Shown here: one piece after another, positions 14,913 through 24,047 of the stretch
How the letters are laid out: each line of letters starts with the position of its first letter
Position numbering within the stretch: the stretch's first letter is position 1
NCBI GenBank assembly: GCA_002103105.1
Contig: DAAY01000008.1
Location: 62,001 to 126,000, forward strand
Source: Candidatus Gastranaerophilales bacterium HUM_1
GTDB taxonomy: Bacteria; Cyanobacteriota; Vampirovibrionia; Gastranaerophilales; Gastranaerophilaceae
DNA length: 64,000 nt
Direction of reading: 5' to 3'
Made by a program: the position numbers and the translations under genes
The notes under the pieces: generated by a model
What the model saw: only the letters and a program-made list of their open reading frames with translations
What the model was told of the DNA's origin: nothing
Databases searched by the model: none

Positions 14913-16010
14913 ATGCTAAGAACAGGAATTGTCGGATTACCGAACGTAGGGAAATCAACATTATTTAATGCCCTAACAAGTACACGAAACGCACAGAGTG
15001 CTAATTACCCATTTTGTACAATTGAACCAAACATTGGAGTTGTTGAAGTTCCAGATGAAAGATTACCTATCCTTTCTAAACTATGCAAAACAGAATCTAT
15101 CATTCCAACAGCGATTGAGTTTGTAGATATTGCAGGATTAGTTAAAGGAGCAAGTAAAGGTGAAGGATTAGGAAACCAATTTTTACAAAACATCAGAGAA
15201 GTTGACGCTATTATTCAAGTTGTAAGATGTTTTGATGATGAAAACACAATCCATGTTGATGGTAAAGTTGACCCAATTAGCGATATTGAAACCATTAACA
15301 CAGAATTAGCATTAGCGGATATGGCATCTGTTGAAAGACGTCAAGCAAGAATTGCTAAAGTCGTTAAATCTGGAGATAAAGATGCTGTTTTAGAAGATAA
15401 AGTATTGAAAAAGCTATCAGAATTACTTTCTGAATGCACATTTATCGATGTTTCAAAACACTTTGAAGAAGATGAATTACCTGTTGTTAAAATGCTAAAT
15501 TTACTATCTACAAAACCAGTAATTTACTGTGCAAATGTTTCAGAATTTGACTTAAAAGACGGAAATGATTATACAAAACGTGTTGGCGAATATGCTAAAG
15601 AACACGGAGCAGAAATGGTTATTATTTCTGCAAAAATCGAAGAAGAATTAGCAGAACTTGATAAAACCGAAGCTCAAGAATATTTAAAAGATTTAGGAAT
15701 TGAGGACAGCGGTATCAATAGAATGATTAAGTCTGTTTATCACCTATTGAAATTGAGAACATTTATCACAGCAGGAGAAAAAGAAGTTCGAGCTTGGACA
15801 ATTACTGCTGGGACAAAAGCTCCACAAGCGGCTGGCGTCATTCACACAGATTTTGAAAAAGGTTTCATCAGAGCTGAAATCACTCCATACAAAGAATTTG
15901 CAGAACTAGGTTCATACAATGCTTGCAAGGAAAAAGGTGTAACACGTCTTGAAGGTAAAGACTATGTTATACAAGATGGAGATTTAGTTCACTTCAGATT
16001 TGCAGTGTAA
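14913..16010 (+). CDS. ychF: Redox-regulated ATPase/GTPase YchF
   Basis: 365 residues, the family length. An Obg-related P-loop GLPNVGKST (residues 8-16) is followed by YPFCTIEPNIGVVEVPD and DIAGLVKGASKGEGLGNQFL, and the C-terminal TGS domain ends LEGKDYVIQDGDLVHFRF. YchF (OLA1 family) prefers ATP to GTP and binds ribosomes; its role is in stress and translation control. Single gene with its own terminator. Confidence 0.95.
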   Translation: MLRTGIVGLPNVGKSTLFNALTSTRNAQSANYPFCTIEPNIGVVEVPDERLPILSKLCKTESIIPTAIEFVDIAGLVKGASKGEGLGNQFLQNIREVDAIIQVVRCFDDENTIHVDGKVDPISDIETINTELALADMASVERRQARIAKVVKSGDKDAVLEDKVLKKLSELLSECTFIDVSKHFEEDELPVVKMLNLLSTKPVIYCANVSEFDLKDGNDYTKRVGEYAKEHGAEMVIISAKIEEELAELDKTEAQEYLKDLGIEDSGINRMIKSVYHLLKLRTFITAGEKEVRAWTITAGTKAPQAAGVIHTDFEKGFIRAEITPYKEFAELGSYNACKEKGVTRLEGKDYVIQDGDLVHFRFAV

Positions 16011-16032
16011 ATTATTATCATTTATAAGTTTG

Positions 16033-16060
16033 AACCCCTAAAGAATAATCTTTAGGGGTT
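16033..16060. terminator. Terminator between ychF and the GH13 gene
   Basis: AACCCCTAAAGA and its perfect complement around a four-base loop, followed by TTCTTAT. Convergent genes on both sides; it may serve both. Confidence 0.8.
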
Positions 16061-16084
16061 TTCTTATATCACTCTATGTTTATT

Positions 16085-19000
16085 TTATTTATATAGAATT
16101 AAATTTTTACCATTTTCAACATTACAACTATTTTCGTAATTTCTAGCAACAAACTTGAATGGTAATTTTACATCCATTCTTCCTGTAAAAGATAATGGTT
16201 TTCCTTCTGGAACACTGTATAAAATTAGAGTCGAATCAGAAAAGTCAATTGGAGAATCCTTTCCATCTACAAGACGTTTTAGATAATATGTACCATATTT
16301 TTCTCTAACATAGTAAACATCATTTGGATTATTAGCATTTACAAATTCTGTTCCTTGTTTCAAGCCTTGAATTCCACGACCCAGCGTTCCATTATGAGTA
16401 TAAGGAACGTCTTCTTCACAATTTAGATTTATAGAATCTATTCTAACATGTTGAGGGCTATAATCTTTGTCGGTATCATTCACAAAACCTGTTGGGTTGA
16501 ATATAGAAATAGCCATTCTTCCATCTGTACTTTGACGTAAAATAGCAGGACAAATTTGACCATTTGTTGCATGTTGAGGTGGAAGCATAAATGGTGTTCC
16601 ATTATTCAAAGCATTACACTCAGGCTTCTTCCTTACGGCCATAATATCGTCAAATTCTTTTTTATGTTTTTTAATAAAGGCTTTGTATAAATCATTTCCA
16701 TCTTGAGCCCATTCATCATGTACTCTTTGACGACCTTGAAGATACATATTTTTAGTTTTGGAATCATAACCAGTCGCCCCCATATCGTCACCATCATACA
16801 AGGTTGGCATGCCAGGAAGAGCAACCAAGAATTTCATCATTCCAAGAAGTCTTGTAATTCCAGGTTCAATTGCCTGTTGGAAAGTATCATTTTCAAAATC
16901 ATGTAAAACTTGTTGTGGAAGATTTAAGTTATGACGTTTTTGAGCTTGTTTTATTACCATTTTAATTGTTACATCAAAAGGTTTTACGCCAAATGAATCT
17001 GGATCAAATCTTGTTCCATCGTATTTTCCGTTAACTAAATCGGAAATAGATTTACTAATAGAAGCAAAAGCTTGATTAAATTGTTCTTCTGATATTCGGC
17101 CTTCATTTCTATATTTTTCAAGAGTTTGAATAGCAGGAGTTCTAACAGCATAACCCATTGATACAGCCTTTGGAGAAACCGCTGAAAAATCGTATTCTTC
17201 AATTTCTCGAGGATCAATATACCCAAAGAATCTATCTTTAATCATTTTATATGCATTATATCTTTTATCTTTTTCATCAGGGTTAGTTAAATCTGCATAA
17301 AACATCTTCATATCCATTGATGCACAATGAATAGCCCTTGGTTTATCGTGATTTCCAATAAATGTGTAAGCAAAATTAATAGAATCAAGAGAAGAGTGTT
17401 TTAAGAAGCTATCCATAATTCCATATAATTTGCCACCCATTCCAGGATTTCCATCTGGAACCATACTTCCATCTTCAAATTTATTTGCAAACATTTCTTG
17501 TAAATCACTAAAGAAATATGAATACATCGCAGTAGATGTTATACCTGTTTCACGTTGGAATTTTTGGATAATATCATTCTGAGAATGGAACTTATCAGAC
17601 CAATGTCCAAGACCTATTCTATGTAAATCCCCTTCATCAGTAATTTCTGCAACAGTATAAGCATTTGGATTTTTTGACAACACACCTTGATTGAATGCTT
17701 TCCAGAAATTTATAACACTTTGCCACGTATAATCAAAGTTATTATTTCCATTTCTCAATGCTTCAATATCTGCAATATCTTTAGTCGCATCAATTCTCCA
17801 ATCCAAACCTGATTGAGTTTTATCAATGATTAAATCTGCGAGTTTGAAGCTATTAGCACTTGTTCCATTCAAACTCTTCTCAATAGATTTTACAATCGGG
17901 CTATCTGGAGTTACAGACAAATTGCTTATACCTTTTCTCATTTTTGAAATAACCATATCAGCTTCATCTTCTGGAGAAGAAGGATTTGTTATGCCAAGAG
18001 ATTGCAAATGAACATTTTTCAATGAATTGTAGTCATAAGCAATTTCGCCAGAAGTATCATCGACATTGACCTTAACTTTTGGAGCTAAAGATTCTACAAC
18101 CGCATATTTTGCTATTTCTGGCAAAATTAAAGGCAAAGTATATTGACCAAGTTCAGTAACTTTGTAACCTTCAAATAATTTGATATTACTATTTTGTTGA
18201 ACTGTTTCTAAAACTTTCATCGCATAATTAGACATTTCGTTTTTGTACAAATTGTCCATTTTTTCGTAAGTTTCTTTATATTTTAATTGAAGATTCTTAT
18301 TGCCTTGTTTATACAAATCATACCTAGAAACGCCCACATCTTTTGCATTCGTTGCCCTTTTTGAAATTAAAGGAGATGCCAAAACAGCAACTAGGTTATC
18401 TCCGAATTCAAAAGAATCAAGAGGAGTATTCATTAAACCTTCTAAAACTTGTGATTTTGTATCTGCTGTTGAAAGTTTTCTGGTAGAATTATAAAATCCG
18501 TCAATTACATTGTTTACTTCTTCTTGAGTAATTTCTTTAGGAAGTGATTTTGGGAAAATTTGACCATTAGATTTTAATTTAATATTCTTATATATCAAAG
18601 AAGGATTTTCATAATCAATGTTCTTTAACTGTTGAGCAATAGACAATCTTAATATATCATCTGTCTTTTGAGTCCAGTATTGTCCAGAAGTTACTGTATA
18701 ATCTTGAACTTGATAATTAGCACTCAAACGTTTTTCTATTTCTTTTTTACGTTCTTCTTTTGGTAAGTTTTTTAAATCCTTAGTATCAGCATGAGAATAA
18801 ACAAAACTTAGTTTAGCAATGTCAGGATTAGCGTCCCAAGTTTCAAATCCACTCTCATATTTAGCCTCAACATCAAAAGTTGGGAACTTTGAAACAATTC
18901 TTGCTGCTAAAGGAGATGAAAGGCTAATTTTCTTACCATCTTTTCTAGTAGAATTGTATTCATTTAATCGTTCAATATTTTCATTATATATTTTTGGATC

Positions 19001-20197
19001 AATTTCAAATGAATATGGATAAACAGAATCATTGTGAGTATGGATAGAATATACATTTTCTGGACTCATTACTGAATAAGTTTTAATCAAGTGTTTTGTA
19101 TCATTTTTCTCTTCATCAGTAACAAGTCGTTTATCAAAAAATTGAATATACGTAGGGCGTTTAGAATCATAATTTTTGTTTGCACTAATAGAAACTTTTC
19201 CGTTTTGCTTTTGAGTGTATGTGTATGGAGAGTTTACTATTTTGTGTGAAATATTCGTCTTATTTTTAACAAAAACACCCATGTTAAGAGGGCTATTCTT
19301 CAAGCCAGAAGCTTTGAACCAATTAAAATATGGAGAATTTTCACCCCATTTTAACATATGCTTAAAATGTACACCTTGCAGCCCTTCGTTTACAAAGGCT
19401 CCATCTGAAACGAAATTCAAACCATGTGCAAACATATCTCTTTGAAGTGAAGCATAGTTATTAATATTACCAAGAGAACTTGCACTTTGCATACAGTTTT
19501 TGTTCCAGTAAGCATGAGCAGTAAAATCATCATCTGTGAATACAGGAAGAGAAATTATTCTCCCATACATATCATACTCACCGTTTCTGACTGCATCCTG
19601 CAAACCAGCCATTGTTCCGCCAAATTTATTATTTAATGTCTTTATACCTTTTTGAGCTCTGCGTAAAAGATTAACATCATCGACAATCATATTTTTATCG
19701 TTATAAACTTTTCCAACCTTTTGAGAATCTATGTTTATCAACTTCATAGAACCACCTCTAGAAAGGTTTGATTTTGTCGGAATTTCTAAATTAAACTTAC
19801 CCTTTTGATTGTCAAAAACCATATCTCCAGGGTCAAGCATTGTATCCTTTTGCCCCGTATGGTTGTTTTCAACAACATAGTGATATGCAAAAGCTTGATT
19901 ATCATCAATCCCAAATGTTTGAGCTAAATCAATTCTATTACTTCCAGTCTTTAATTGATAAACCCCATTATGACTATTTTGAGGGTATATTCTTTGACCA
20001 ATAGCATAATTATTATTTTTATCCTGAGTTACAGCATAAATTTCCAAGAATAATTTCTGATGGTCTTCATCAAAAGGATAAGAAAACTCATAAGTTTTAA
20101 ACCCATCCTCAGATTTTACAGGCTTGATGCCTCCAAACGATACCCCATTTCGGTTATTTTTAACTTTGTCATGATTTAAATCAAAATATACTTTCAC
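16085..20197 (-). CDS. Giant GH13 (alpha-amylase superfamily) protein, 1370 aa
   Basis: Starts MKVYFDLNHDKVKNNRNGVS and has no signal peptide. The GH13 barrel is recognisable but spread over a very long chain: region I-like NFVSDGAFVNEGLQGVHF (262-279), the nucleophile motif DWRIDATKD with Asp803, the acid/base motif YTVAEITDEG with Glu851, the third carboxylate in TFIGNHDKPRAIH with Asp951, and the closing strand LPGMPTLYDGDDMG (1127-1140). About 500 residues separate region I and the nucleophile strand, far more than in ordinary amylases. Residues 1-145 look like a carbohydrate-binding beta domain; 1200-1370 are beta-rich too. It probably acts on alpha-glucans, perhaps internal glycogen. 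The exact activity is not predictable. Confidence 0.75.
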   Translation of the reverse strand: MKVYFDLNHDKVKNNRNGVSFGGIKPVKSEDGFKTYEFSYPFDEDHQKLFLEIYAVTQDKNNNYAIGQRIYPQNSHNGVYQLKTGSNRIDLAQTFGIDDNQAFAYHYVVENNHTGQKDTMLDPGDMVFDNQKGKFNLEIPTKSNLSRGGSMKLINIDSQKVGKVYNDKNMIVDDVNLLRRAQKGIKTLNNKFGGTMAGLQDAVRNGEYDMYGRIISLPVFTDDDFTAHAYWNKNCMQSASSLGNINNYASLQRDMFAHGLNFVSDGAFVNEGLQGVHFKHMLKWGENSPYFNWFKASGLKNSPLNMGVFVKNKTNISHKIVNSPYTYTQKQNGKVSISANKNYDSKRPTYIQFFDKRLVTDEEKNDTKHLIKTYSVMSPENVYSIHTHNDSVYPYSFEIDPKIYNENIERLNEYNSTRKDGKKISLSSPLAARIVSKFPTFDVEAKYESGFETWDANPDIAKLSFVYSHADTKDLKNLPKEERKKEIEKRLSANYQVQDYTVTSGQYWTQKTDDILRLSIAQQLKNIDYENPSLIYKNIKLKSNGQIFPKSLPKEITQEEVNNVIDGFYNSTRKLSTADTKSQVLEGLMNTPLDSFEFGDNLVAVLASPLISKRATNAKDVGVSRYDLYKQGNKNLQLKYKETYEKMDNLYKNEMSNYAMKVLETVQQNSNIKLFEGYKVTELGQYTLPLILPEIAKYAVVESLAPKVKVNVDDTSGEIAYDYNSLKNVHLQSLGITNPSSPEDEADMVISKMRKGISNLSVTPDSPIVKSIEKSLNGTSANSFKLADLIIDKTQSGLDWRIDATKDIADIEALRNGNNNFDYTWQSVINFWKAFNQGVLSKNPNAYTVAEITDEGDLHRIGLGHWSDKFHSQNDIIQKFQRETGITSTAMYSYFFSDLQEMFANKFEDGSMVPDGNPGMGGKLYGIMDSFLKHSSLDSINFAYTFIGNHDKPRAIHCASMDMKMFYADLTNPDEKDKRYNAYKMIKDRFFGYIDPREIEEYDFSAVSPKAVSMGYAVRTPAIQTLEKYRNEGRISEEQFNQAFASISKSISDLVNGKYDGTRFDPDSFGVKPFDVTIKMVIKQAQKRHNLNLPQQVLHDFENDTFQQAIEPGITRLLGMMKFLVALPGMPTLYDGDDMGATGYDSKTKNMYLQGRQRVHDEWAQDGNDLYKAFIKKHKKEFDDIMAVRKKPECNALNNGTPFMLPPQHATNGQICPAILRQSTDGRMAISIFNPTGFVNDTDKDYSPQHVRIDSINLNCEEDVPYTHNGTLGRGIQGLKQGTEFVNANNPNDVYYVREKYGTYYLKRLVDGKDSPIDFSDSTLILYSVPEGKPLSFTGRMDVKLPFKFVARNYENSCNVENGKNLILYK

Positions 20198-20379
20198 ACT
20201 ACACTCCTTAGTTTCAATTATAACAATTCTAAAGAAAAAATTTTGTTATCCTATTGGGCATTATTAAGAAATTTTTACAATATGACTAGTATTTATATAA
20301 GCTCGAGCATTTTTTGAATATAATATGGAGTGTAATACTTACAATTAAAAACTTGATTGTATAACTTAAGGAGAATAGA

Positions 20380-21645
20380 ATGTTGATGACTGAAATGAAG
20401 TGTGACATAAAAGATATTAACTTGGCAGAACAAGGTAAAAATCAAATTGATTGGGCTTTCAAAGATATGCCTGTATTGAAAAAAATTAGAGAAAGATTTA
20501 TCAAAGAACAACCATTCAAAGGGTTAAAATTATCTGCTTGTGTTCACGTTACTAAAGAAACTGCAGCTCTTTGTACTGTTATGAAAGCAGGTGGAGCAGA
20601 TGCAATTTTAGTAGCTTCAAATCCACTATCTACACAAGACGATGTTGCAGCTGCACTTGTTAAGTATTACGATATACCAGTTTTTGCAGTTGCTGGCGAA
20701 ACAGTAGAACAGTATAAAGCTCATATTCAAGAAGCAATAAACCACAACCCTGATATTATTATTGATGATGGCTGTGATGTTGTTTCTACAATCCATGCTC
20801 AAAGACCAGATTTAATCAACAAAATTATTGGTTCTACTGAAGAAACAACAACAGGAATTATTAGACTTCAAGCAATGGAAGCTGAAGGAACTCTTGGTTT
20901 CCCTGCTGTTGGGGTTAATACAAGTTTAACAAAACACTTATATGATAATCGTTATGGAACTGGTCAAAGTTCATTTGACGGAGTTTTGAGAGCTGCTAAT
21001 ATCCTAATCGCAGGAAAAACAGTTGTTGTTTCTGGTTACGGATGGTGCGGTAAAGGCGTTGCCCTAAGAGCAAAAGCCTTAGGTGCAAACGTTATTGTTT
21101 GTGAAGTTGACCCTCTAAAAGCTCTTGAAGCCGCAATGGAAGGTTATAGAGTTATGCCTATTGAAAAAGCAGCGTTAGAAGGAGATTTATTCCTAACAGT
21201 TACAGGCGACAAACACGTAATCGATGTTCAACATTTACTTTCTATGAAGGATGGGGCTTTTGTTGGTAATGTTGGTCACTTTGACTGGGAAGTTAATGTT
21301 AGCGATTTGAAAAAACACGCAAAAGAAATCAAACAAATTAGACCTAGCTTAGAAGAATATGTACTTGATAATGGTAAATCAATATATGTATTAGCAGAAG
21401 GAAGATTAGTTAACCTTGTTGCAGCAGAAGGTCACCCTGCAAGTGTTATGGATATGAGTTTTGCAAACCAAGCTTTAGGTATTGAATTCTTGGTTAAGAA
21501 CAAAGGTAAATTAGAAAAGAAATTATACACTCTTCCTCATGAAGTAGATGTAAAAATTGCAGAATTAAAACTTCAATCTATGGGTATTGAAATTGATACA
21601 CTTACTAAAGAACAAGAAGAATACCTAAATAGCTGGAATGTTTAA
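20380..21645 (+). CDS. ahcY: Adenosylhomocysteinase (S-adenosylhomocysteine hydrolase)
   Basis: 421 residues. It splits S-adenosylhomocysteine into homocysteine and adenosine, clearing the product of methyltransferases. NAD binding is shown by VVSGYGWCGKGVALRAKALGA in two parts (GYGWCGKG core), substrate loops by DNRYGTGQSSFDG and NVGHFDWEV, and the C-terminus by LAEGRLVNLVAAEGHPASVM. AAGGAG lies 6 bases before the first ATG; a second ATG two codons later is possible. No SAH riboswitch is apparent in the 182-base leader. It has its own terminator. Confidence 0.95.
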   Translation: MLMTEMKCDIKDINLAEQGKNQIDWAFKDMPVLKKIRERFIKEQPFKGLKLSACVHVTKETAALCTVMKAGGADAILVASNPLSTQDDVAAALVKYYDIPVFAVAGETVEQYKAHIQEAINHNPDIIIDDGCDVVSTIHAQRPDLINKIIGSTEETTTGIIRLQAMEAEGTLGFPAVGVNTSLTKHLYDNRYGTGQSSFDGVLRAANILIAGKTVVVSGYGWCGKGVALRAKALGANVIVCEVDPLKALEAAMEGYRVMPIEKAALEGDLFLTVTGDKHVIDVQHLLSMKDGAFVGNVGHFDWEVNVSDLKKHAKEIKQIRPSLEEYVLDNGKSIYVLAEGRLVNLVAAEGHPASVMDMSFANQALGIEFLVKNKGKLEKKLYTLPHEVDVKIAELKLQSMGIEIDTLTKEQEEYLNSWNV

Positions 21646-21677
21646 TCCGCTAAAATAAATTTCAACTCCGAAAAAAT

Positions 21678-21706
21678 ACAGCCACTGAAGTAATTTCAAT
21701 GGCTGT
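21678..21706. terminator. Terminator after ahcY
   Basis: ACAGCCACTGAA, loop, TTCAATGGCTGT with one mismatch, followed by TATTTTTAT. Placed between convergent genes. Confidence 0.75.
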
Positions 21707-21727
21707 TATTTTTATAATTCTAACATC

Positions 21728-22789
21728 TTATTCTTGAGTTTCGATTTGTTTTTCTTTTTTATTTTCAATAATTGAAGAAACCAAAGCCGCAACAATAAAG
21801 ACTAAACCAATTAAACCTGTCACAACCTCTGGGATTTCTTTAACAGTTGTAATAAGCATGATTATAGCCAAAGCTCCGATAGCCCAATGAGCACCGTGTT
21901 CAAGATATTTGAATTTAGCTAACGTTTTTGTTTCTACTAGCATTATAGTCAAAGATCTTACGAACATAGCACCAATAGCCAAACCAATTGTTATAATTAT
22001 TACATCATTACTCAATGCAAAAGCTCCTAAAACCCCATCTAAAGAGAAAGAAGCATCAATTAGTTCTAAGTATATAAAACTAATCAAGCCAGTACATTTA
22101 ACAGCATCTGCTGCACATTTTGCAACCCTCATTTCTTCATGTTTTTCAAGATAGTGAGCAACGCCATCAATTGCCAAGAAAGTAATAATACCTGCGATAC
22201 CAGACAAAGTTACAGAATGTCTAATTTCTGGCGGCATAAAGGATTGTAAAACCATTACAACTGCAAGAGATATGATTATTTCAATTCCTTTTATATGATC
22301 AAGATGAGAAAGAGGAGCTTCAACTGGAGTAATCCAGTGAACAGTTTTTTCGTGATTGAAAAAGTAGTTTAAGAATAACATTATTAAAAATAAACCACCA
22401 AAAGTTACAATTGGAGCATGTGTTAAGTGTAAATAATGAGCATACTTATCAGGATTAGTTAATGCAATATTTGTAACTGTTAACATATCTAATTTTGCAA
22501 AAATTGCAACAACTAAAATAGGGAATAAAAACCTCATTCCAAATACTGCAATTGCAATACCCCATGTCAAAAATCTATGTCGCCAAGCTTCAGACATATG
22601 CTCAAGTTTCATTGCATTAACAACTGCGTTATCGAAAGATAAACTAGTTTCTAATATTGCCAATATCATAACAATAAAAACTGAAACCAAACCCGCTCCA
22701 GAATGGACATGTTCACCCCACAAATAAGCAGTAATAACACCAAATATTGTCAAAAAATATGACCCGAGAAAATATTTATGTACACCCAT
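21728..22789 (-). CDS. TerC-like integral membrane protein, DUF475 family
   Basis: 353 residues with about nine hydrophobic segments. It has the two inverted-repeat signatures of the TerC/DUF475 group: ETSLSFDNAVVNAM near residue 47 and DASFSLDGVLGAFAL near 245, each with membrane-embedded acidic residues. TerC-like proteins are implicated in metal (often manganese) export or metalation of exported enzymes. The C-terminal tail is Lys/Glu-rich. No manganese (yybP-ykoY) riboswitch is recognisable upstream. Single gene. Confidence 0.8.
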   Translation of the reverse strand: MGVHKYFLGSYFLTIFGVITAYLWGEHVHSGAGLVSVFIVMILAILETSLSFDNAVVNAMKLEHMSEAWRHRFLTWGIAIAVFGMRFLFPILVVAIFAKLDMLTVTNIALTNPDKYAHYLHLTHAPIVTFGGLFLIMLFLNYFFNHEKTVHWITPVEAPLSHLDHIKGIEIIISLAVVMVLQSFMPPEIRHSVTLSGIAGIITFLAIDGVAHYLEKHEEMRVAKCAADAVKCTGLISFIYLELIDASFSLDGVLGAFALSNDVIIITIGLAIGAMFVRSLTIMLVETKTLAKFKYLEHGAHWAIGALAIIMLITTVKEIPEVVTGLIGLVFIVAALVSSIIENKKEKQIETQE

Positions 22790-22877
22790 TTTTCATCCTC
22801 TTCTATTTTATACTTCTAACCTTTTGAATTCTAACATTTAAGGAGTTTTTTACATCATATAAAAATACTAAAACATA

Positions 22878-22910
22878 AAAGAGGTAATTCTTTTACTGAA
22901 TTACCTCTTT
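22878..22910. terminator. Terminator after the paired exported-protein operon
   Basis: AAAGAGGTAATTC and its perfect complement around a seven-base loop, 28 bases after the stop at 22939 on the minus strand. Confidence 0.8.
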
Positions 22911-22938
22911 ATAAAAATATTCTTTTATTAGCAAAATA

Positions 22939-23352
22939 CTAGTCCATATCGCTTACACTTGGAACATAGTATTGGAATGTATCAGGACCATTATCAGGGA
23001 ATACCAAGAAAAATGGTTGGTTTTGTCTAATTAAACCAGCTCTACCTTTATACACAGCAGGGAATTCTTTTGTGATAGGCAAGCTTTCTTCTTGGAAGTT
23101 TACATAGCTAACTGGGACAAATACAAATCCTCCATTTTGAGGAACAACTTTACCAGTAACTTGGAATCCTTGGAATAACATTAAATCGTAATCAAGTCTT
23201 GTATTAGCATTCATTTGAACGTGAATTTCAGCTGGAGGATTAGTTGTATTAAAGTCTTCCAATGCTGAAACTTGAATTGTTTTTGCATCAACTGATTGCA
23301 TCAATCCTAAAGAAAGAATAAGTCCTGCAAATGCCATAATTAATTTTTTCAT
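22939..23352 (-). CDS. Exported protein with DFxTxNPP motif (137 aa)
   Basis: Begins MKKLIMAFAGLILSLGLMQS with a Sec signal and likely cleavage after VDA. The mature protein opens KTIQVSALEDFNTTNPPAEI and is beta-rich (QGFQVTGKVVPQNGGFVFVP), ending FPDNGPDTFQYYVPSVSDMD. The opening matches its operon neighbour (VVVESLSDFSTANPPTSI), so the two are diverged paralogues in the periplasm or outer membrane. Family not recognised. Six bases separate it from the upstream gene. Confidence 0.7.
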   Translation of the reverse strand: MKKLIMAFAGLILSLGLMQSVDAKTIQVSALEDFNTTNPPAEIHVQMNANTRLDYDLMLFQGFQVTGKVVPQNGGFVFVPVSYVNFQEESLPITKEFPAVYKGRAGLIRQNQPFFLVFPDNGPDTFQYYVPSVSDMD

Positions 23353-23358
23353 CTTTCA

Positions 23359-23982
23359 TTACTCCTTTTCAATAGTATATGTATAATTTTGCTTTTTATC
23401 ATCTTTTGTTTTATTTAAATTTGGAAATTTTAGATAAAAATACTGAGATTTTTTTATTTCTAAATCTTCACCTTTATTTGCGTAAGAAAATGGAGAGGAT
23501 TCGTATGCAGAGGTTATAGATGACTTAAACCTGTTATCTTCTTCATTTTTTACAGCCCCTTCAACTGCGGCATATCCAATTGATAAACCTTTAACAAAGA
23601 AACTTCCGACTCCAAGAGCTGCATTTTTTGCTAAATTTCCTTTATCAACTGGTTCGGTATAAGATGCCGTTACATCTTGCGTGATTTTGTGTTCTCCATC
23701 TTTATCTGTATAACTTTTAGGTTTGAAAGAGAAATTTGCATCACGTTTTAACCGTTTTGGGCTTGTTACATCAACCAAATCACCTTGCATTATAACCCCA
23801 GCATTGAGCGTAATTTCTTTCGCCAATTCTAAAGGTTCAATCAATTTGACTTTAATTGATGTTGGTGGGTTTGCGGTCGAAAAATCGGATAACGATTCAA
23901 CTACCACTGTCTGTGCGAATGTTTTACTAAACATTCCAGACAATAATATAAAAAAAACAAAATATAAAAATTTTTGCCTCAT
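23359..23982 (-). CDS. Exported protein with DFxTxNPP motif (207 aa)
   Basis: The N-terminal signal YFVFFILLSGMFSKTFAQ is followed by TVVVESLSDFSTANPPTSIK, then a basic beta domain. A 30-residue Gly/Ala-rich hydrophobic stretch (AALGVGSFFVKGLSIGYAAV) could be membrane-active or a helix packing against the fold. The C-terminus is KKQNYTYTIEKE. The paralogue downstream lacks the Gly/Ala insert and lines up only at both ends. Role unknown; export to the envelope is the only safe statement. Confidence 0.7.
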   Translation of the reverse strand: MRQKFLYFVFFILLSGMFSKTFAQTVVVESLSDFSTANPPTSIKVKLIEPLELAKEITLNAGVIMQGDLVDVTSPKRLKRDANFSFKPKSYTDKDGEHKITQDVTASYTEPVDKGNLAKNAALGVGSFFVKGLSIGYAAVEGAVKNEEDNRFKSSITSAYESSPFSYANKGEDLEIKKSQYFYLKFPNLNKTKDDKKQNYTYTIEKE

Positions 23983-24047
23983 AATATCACCCTATGCTTG
24001 AAAACATAATAGCAAATTTTTTGAAAAATATCAAATACGCAATAATA

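Noticed and set aside
18300..19445. Plus-strand open frames inside the giant GH13 gene
   Set aside because: All are antisense shadows without ribosome sites, and the minus-strand frame is continuous with catalytic motifs.
20198..20379. SAH or SAM riboswitch ahead of ahcY
   Set aside because: The leader is AT-rich, with only a weak palindromic GCTCGAGC; no conserved riboswitch core is visible.
22790..22877. Manganese (yybP-ykoY) riboswitch ahead of the TerC-like gene
   Set aside because: The characteristic GGGGAGUA-type core and paired loops are not present.
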